This document shows positions 60,870 to 64,000 of a stretch of 64,000 bases of DNA, piece after piece. Numbering within the stretch: position 1 is the stretch's first letter; the number at the start of each line of letters is the position of its first letter. A model generated the notes under the pieces. The model searched no databases, had not been told where the DNA came from, and was given only the letters and a program-made list of their open reading frames with translations. The stretch is taken from assembly GCF_000733765.1 (NCBI RefSeq), contig NZ_JPOG01000001.1, positions 1,426,001 to 1,490,000 on the forward strand, written 5' to 3'. The position numbers and the translations under genes were made by a program. The stretch comes from Algiphilus aromaticivorans DG1253 (lineage in GTDB: Bacteria; Pseudomonadota; Gammaproteobacteria; Nevskiales; Nevskiaceae).

Positions 60870-62087
60870 TTGCGCCCAACCCTCTACATCCATCTTCGCG
60901 ACGCGGAAGCGAATCCGGAATTCGCCTATCGCATCGATGCCGCCGCAACCGGCAGCGTGCAGCACGCGTCGCTCGAGACAATCGCGGCGCGGGCGCCCGG
61001 TGCGCGAGTAATCGCGATCGTTCCCGCACACACCCTGCATTTCCTGGAGGTAGACCTCCCGGTACGCAGCCGGGCGCGCGCTTTGGCCGCGGCTCCTTTC
61101 GCCTGCGAGGATCGGTTGGCTGAGGACATTGAGCGGCTGCATTTCGCGCATCTCGGTCGCGGCGAGGACACTCGCCACTGTTTCGCAGTGGTCTCGCATC
61201 AGCGCATGCGCGCCTGGATGGCACGGCTGCGGGACGCCGGCATCAGTCCCGACGCACTCATCCCCGAAGTGCTCTGCCTGCCGGTTCCGGACGAGGGCGA
61301 ATGGTGCGCGCTGGCAGAATCGGAAGGCGATCGCCTGCTCATTCGTCAGGCCACCCACGCCGGTATCGTCGCCAGCCCGTCGAATCTGCCCACCATACTC
61401 GCGCTTTCCGGTGCCACAGCGCCCCAGCGCATTCGCCTGTTGCAGCTGGACAGTAGTCCCGAGATCGGTGTCGACGCGGAAGTGGAGTTGCTGCGCCAGC
61501 CCGAGTTCGGCGCAACGCTGGACGTCATGGTCCGGAACCTGCCGGATCCCGATGCAAGCTCACTGCTGCAGGGGATCTATGCGCCGCAGAGCGGCGTCGC
61601 GCGCTATTTCCGCCCTTGGCGACGCGTCGCGGCAGTAGCTGCGCTAGCGCTCCTTCTCGCCCTGGCGCTGCGCATCACCGATACCGTCCGAATGAACGCG
61701 ATGGCCGAAGCACAGAAGGCCGAGAACATAGAGGCCTTCCAACGTCAGTTCCCCGGCTACAGCGATCCGCAGCACGAGCAGCTCGCCCGCTTTCTGGGTG
61801 CCGAAGCGCGCGCGGCCGAGGGCGGCGACAGTCAGCCCCGCATGCTGCCCCTGCTCGAATCCTATGCGCGCGCTGTCTCGGCGGTGGAGGGTCTGCAACT
61901 GATGGGCATGCAGTGGCGCGATGATGCGTTGACGCTGAATCTGCGCGGCGAGTCGCTCGAGAATCTCGAGTCGTTGCGTGCCTGGTACCGGGAAGACAAC
62001 CGCGTTGCCATGGAAGTGCAGAACGCCGACGCGGGTAGCGAGGGGGTGCGTATCCGCATTCGTCTGACCCGGAGCACCGCATCGTGA
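60870..62087 (+). CDS. gspL: GspL, inner-membrane platform protein
   Basis: This 405-residue protein has an N-terminal actin-like cytoplasmic domain that binds the GspE ATPase, one membrane helix near residues 250-267 (VAAVAALALLLALALRIT), and a periplasmic ferredoxin-like domain. It starts at TTG 60870, 6 bases after gspK, because MRPTLYIHLRD is the usual family beginning and no ATG lies nearby. It overlaps gspM by 4 bases. Confidence 0.88.
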   Translation: MRPTLYIHLRDAEANPEFAYRIDAAATGSVQHASLETIAARAPGARVIAIVPAHTLHFLEVDLPVRSRARALAAAPFACEDRLAEDIERLHFAHLGRGEDTRHCFAVVSHQRMRAWMARLRDAGISPDALIPEVLCLPVPDEGEWCALAESEGDRLLIRQATHAGIVASPSNLPTILALSGATAPQRIRLLQLDSSPEIGVDAEVELLRQPEFGATLDVMVRNLPDPDASSLLQGIYAPQSGVARYFRPWRRVAAVAALALLLALALRITDTVRMNAMAEAQKAENIEAFQRQFPGYSDPQHEQLARFLGAEARAAEGGDSQPRMLPLLESYARAVSAVEGLQLMGMQWRDDALTLNLRGESLENLESLRAWYREDNRVAMEVQNADAGSEGVRIRIRLTRSTAS

Positions 62088-62617
62088 CGCTAAGCGACTT
62101 CCCCGGCATCGACGCCCTGGGCGAGCGCTGGAACGCGCTCCGTCAGGCGTTCGATCAGCGCGAAGTGCGTGAGCAACGCATCTTGCTGATAGGCGCGATT
62201 GCGCTGACCGTGACCATCTTCTATCTGGCGGTGTGGGAACCGATCAGCATGGCGCGCGCCGAAGCGGCTCGCGAGCTGGCCGATGCGCGCGACATCGCTC
62301 AAAGAATCGAGGACATCGCTGCCGTGCGCCCGCAGCAGGGTTCTTCTCAAGGGCGTGGTGGCGCCAGCAACCGCTCCCTGCTTGCGCGTGTCGACCAGCT
62401 CGTACGCAGCAGCGCGCTGGACCAGACACCGGAACGCATGACACCGGATGGCGACGATGCCGTGCGCATATGGTTCGAGGAAACCCCTTTCGAAGGCCTG
62501 CTGCGCTGGCTCGCAGATCTTGAGCAGCGCAGCGACATGCGGCTGGATAGTGCCGATATCGAGCGCGATGGTGAAGGCACGGCGAGCGCGCGGCTTCAGG
62601 TGGAGCGCAGCTCATGA
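62084..62617 (+). CDS. gspM: GspM, inner-membrane platform protein
   Basis: This 177-residue bitopic protein has a short cytoplasmic N-terminus, a helix near residues 27-44 (RILLIGAIALTVTIFYLAVW) and a periplasmic domain (WFEETPFEGLLRWLADLEQRS). GspM binds GspL. It starts at GTG 62084 in a GTGA overlap with the gspL stop. Confidence 0.9.
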   Translation: MTLSDFPGIDALGERWNALRQAFDQREVREQRILLIGAIALTVTIFYLAVWEPISMARAEAARELADARDIAQRIEDIAAVRPQQGSSQGRGGASNRSLLARVDQLVRSSALDQTPERMTPDGDDAVRIWFEETPFEGLLRWLADLEQRSDMRLDSADIERDGEGTASARLQVERSS

Positions 62618-63371
62618 TCCGACGCCGCTGGCTCATCATCGCCGGGCTTCTGGCCGCGCTGGTCACCGCGGTGCTGGGCGCGCCGGCACCCTATCTTTTC
62701 GCCTGGTTCGCGCCGACGGATCTTCCCGTGACCGTCTCGGGAATGGATGGCACGCTGCGCCAGGGCAGCATTCGCGCGGTCTCCCACCAAGGACGCGTGG
62801 TGGCGCGCGATGTCGAATGGGGCTGGCGCCCGAGTTCGCTGCTGCGCCTGGGAACGGGCTGGAATCTCCGCTTCGCCGGTCCCGTGACCGGTGAAGCGGC
62901 TCTCGACGTATCGGTGACCGGGCGCCTTTCGCTTTCCAAGCTCCGCGCGGCTGGTGATCTTCCCGGCCTGATGGCGGCAGGCGGCTTCGGTGGCTTGCCT
63001 CTGCAAGGACAGATGGCCGCGCGCATCGACACCTTCGCGATCGACGGTGAAGGCCGGCCCAGCAGCCTGCAGGGCCACAGCGAATTGCTGGGACTGAGCT
63101 GGGCTGTAGGCAGGGAGCCGCTGGTCATTGGCGATTTCCGTGCCGAGCTCGCAACCTCCGAAGACGGCACCCTCGTCGCCACGATCAGTGCACCGGAGAG
63201 GAGCCCCGTGGAAGCCATCGGCGAAGCGCGCCTGCAGCCCGATGGGGTGTATCAGGCGGACGTCCGCGTACGTGCCCGCGACAACGCCAGCGAGCAGGTC
63301 CGGAGCATTCTCGGCATCATCGGTCGGCCCGATGCGCAGGGCTATTACCGCCTGCGCCAGCGCGGACGGCT

Positions 63372-63375
<4 letters not shown>
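62614..63375 (+). CDS. gspN: GspN, type II secretion protein N
   Basis: This 253-residue protein has one N-terminal membrane helix (WLIIAGLLAALVTAVLGAPAPYLF) and a periplasmic beta-rich domain typical of GspN (VSGMDGTLRQGSIRAV; LPLQGQMAARIDTF). GspN is found only in some type II systems. It overlaps gspM and nudJ by 4 bases each. Confidence 0.88.

Positions 63376-64000
<625 letters not shown>

Overview
The window looks like a chromosomal contig from a high-GC gammaproteobacterium. Supporting signs are the fabD-fabG-acpP-fabF-pabB-pabC-mltG-tmk-holB-pilZ gene order, DksA, a type II secretion operon, rhombosortase, and neutral-lipid genes (WS/DGAT wax ester synthase, acyl-CoA dehydrogenase, desaturase). 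The mix would suit a lipid-storing or hydrocarbon-associated lineage near Nevskiales/Salinisphaerales or Xanthomonadales. That placement is inference only; no rRNA gene is present.

Layout. Bases 1-6553 hold a haem-uptake operon: the 3' end of a TonB receptor, a HmuY-like lipoprotein, HmuS, and the HmuTUV ABC importer. A sirtuin follows (6693-7469). Bases 7500-12700 are a visibly AT-richer island with a two-gene module (basic linker/winged-helix-like protein plus a HEPN-like protein), three small orphan genes, and two adjacent insertion sequences (IS30 and IS5 families). Bases 12735-20489 return to host-like genes: acyl-CoA dehydrogenase, WS/DGAT, an epoxide-hydrolase-like alpha/beta hydrolase, a CobW-type GTPase, and a broken LtrA gene beside an intact one.

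Bases 20502-23089 (minus strand) form a tight operon: a TetR regulator, a COG3687/PF10118 metal-dependent hydrolase, and two tandem small membrane proteins that resemble styrene oxide isomerase (StyC). An inverted repeat lies directly upstream. I regard this as the most interesting metabolic unit here. Bases 23477-30511 carry assorted genes: a zinc-ribbon/SH3 membrane protein, a CHAD protein, a lipoprotein, a fatty acid desaturase divergent from an AraC regulator, tRNA-Lys, and dksA.

Bases 30752-48190 are a Tn3-family transposon of about 17.4 kb bounded by 36-bp perfect inverted repeats. It carries merR/merT/merP and a small GDCC protein but no merA, a degraded ATP-grasp gene, an eight-gene copper operon (copL, copA, copB, NTF2-like, DUF411, copC, copD, Cu+ P-type ATPase), and a transposition module (tnpA, a tyrosine recombinase, a KfrA/TnpT-like coiled-coil protein, and a res-like palindrome). 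It splits a c-type cytochrome gene whose two parts flank the element in the same frame.

Bases 48603-57152 (minus strand) are the fatty-acid/folate/replication gene cluster. Bases 57182-63375 hold rhombosortase and the divergent gspGHIJKLMN genes of type II secretion, followed by nudJ and the start of mnmA.
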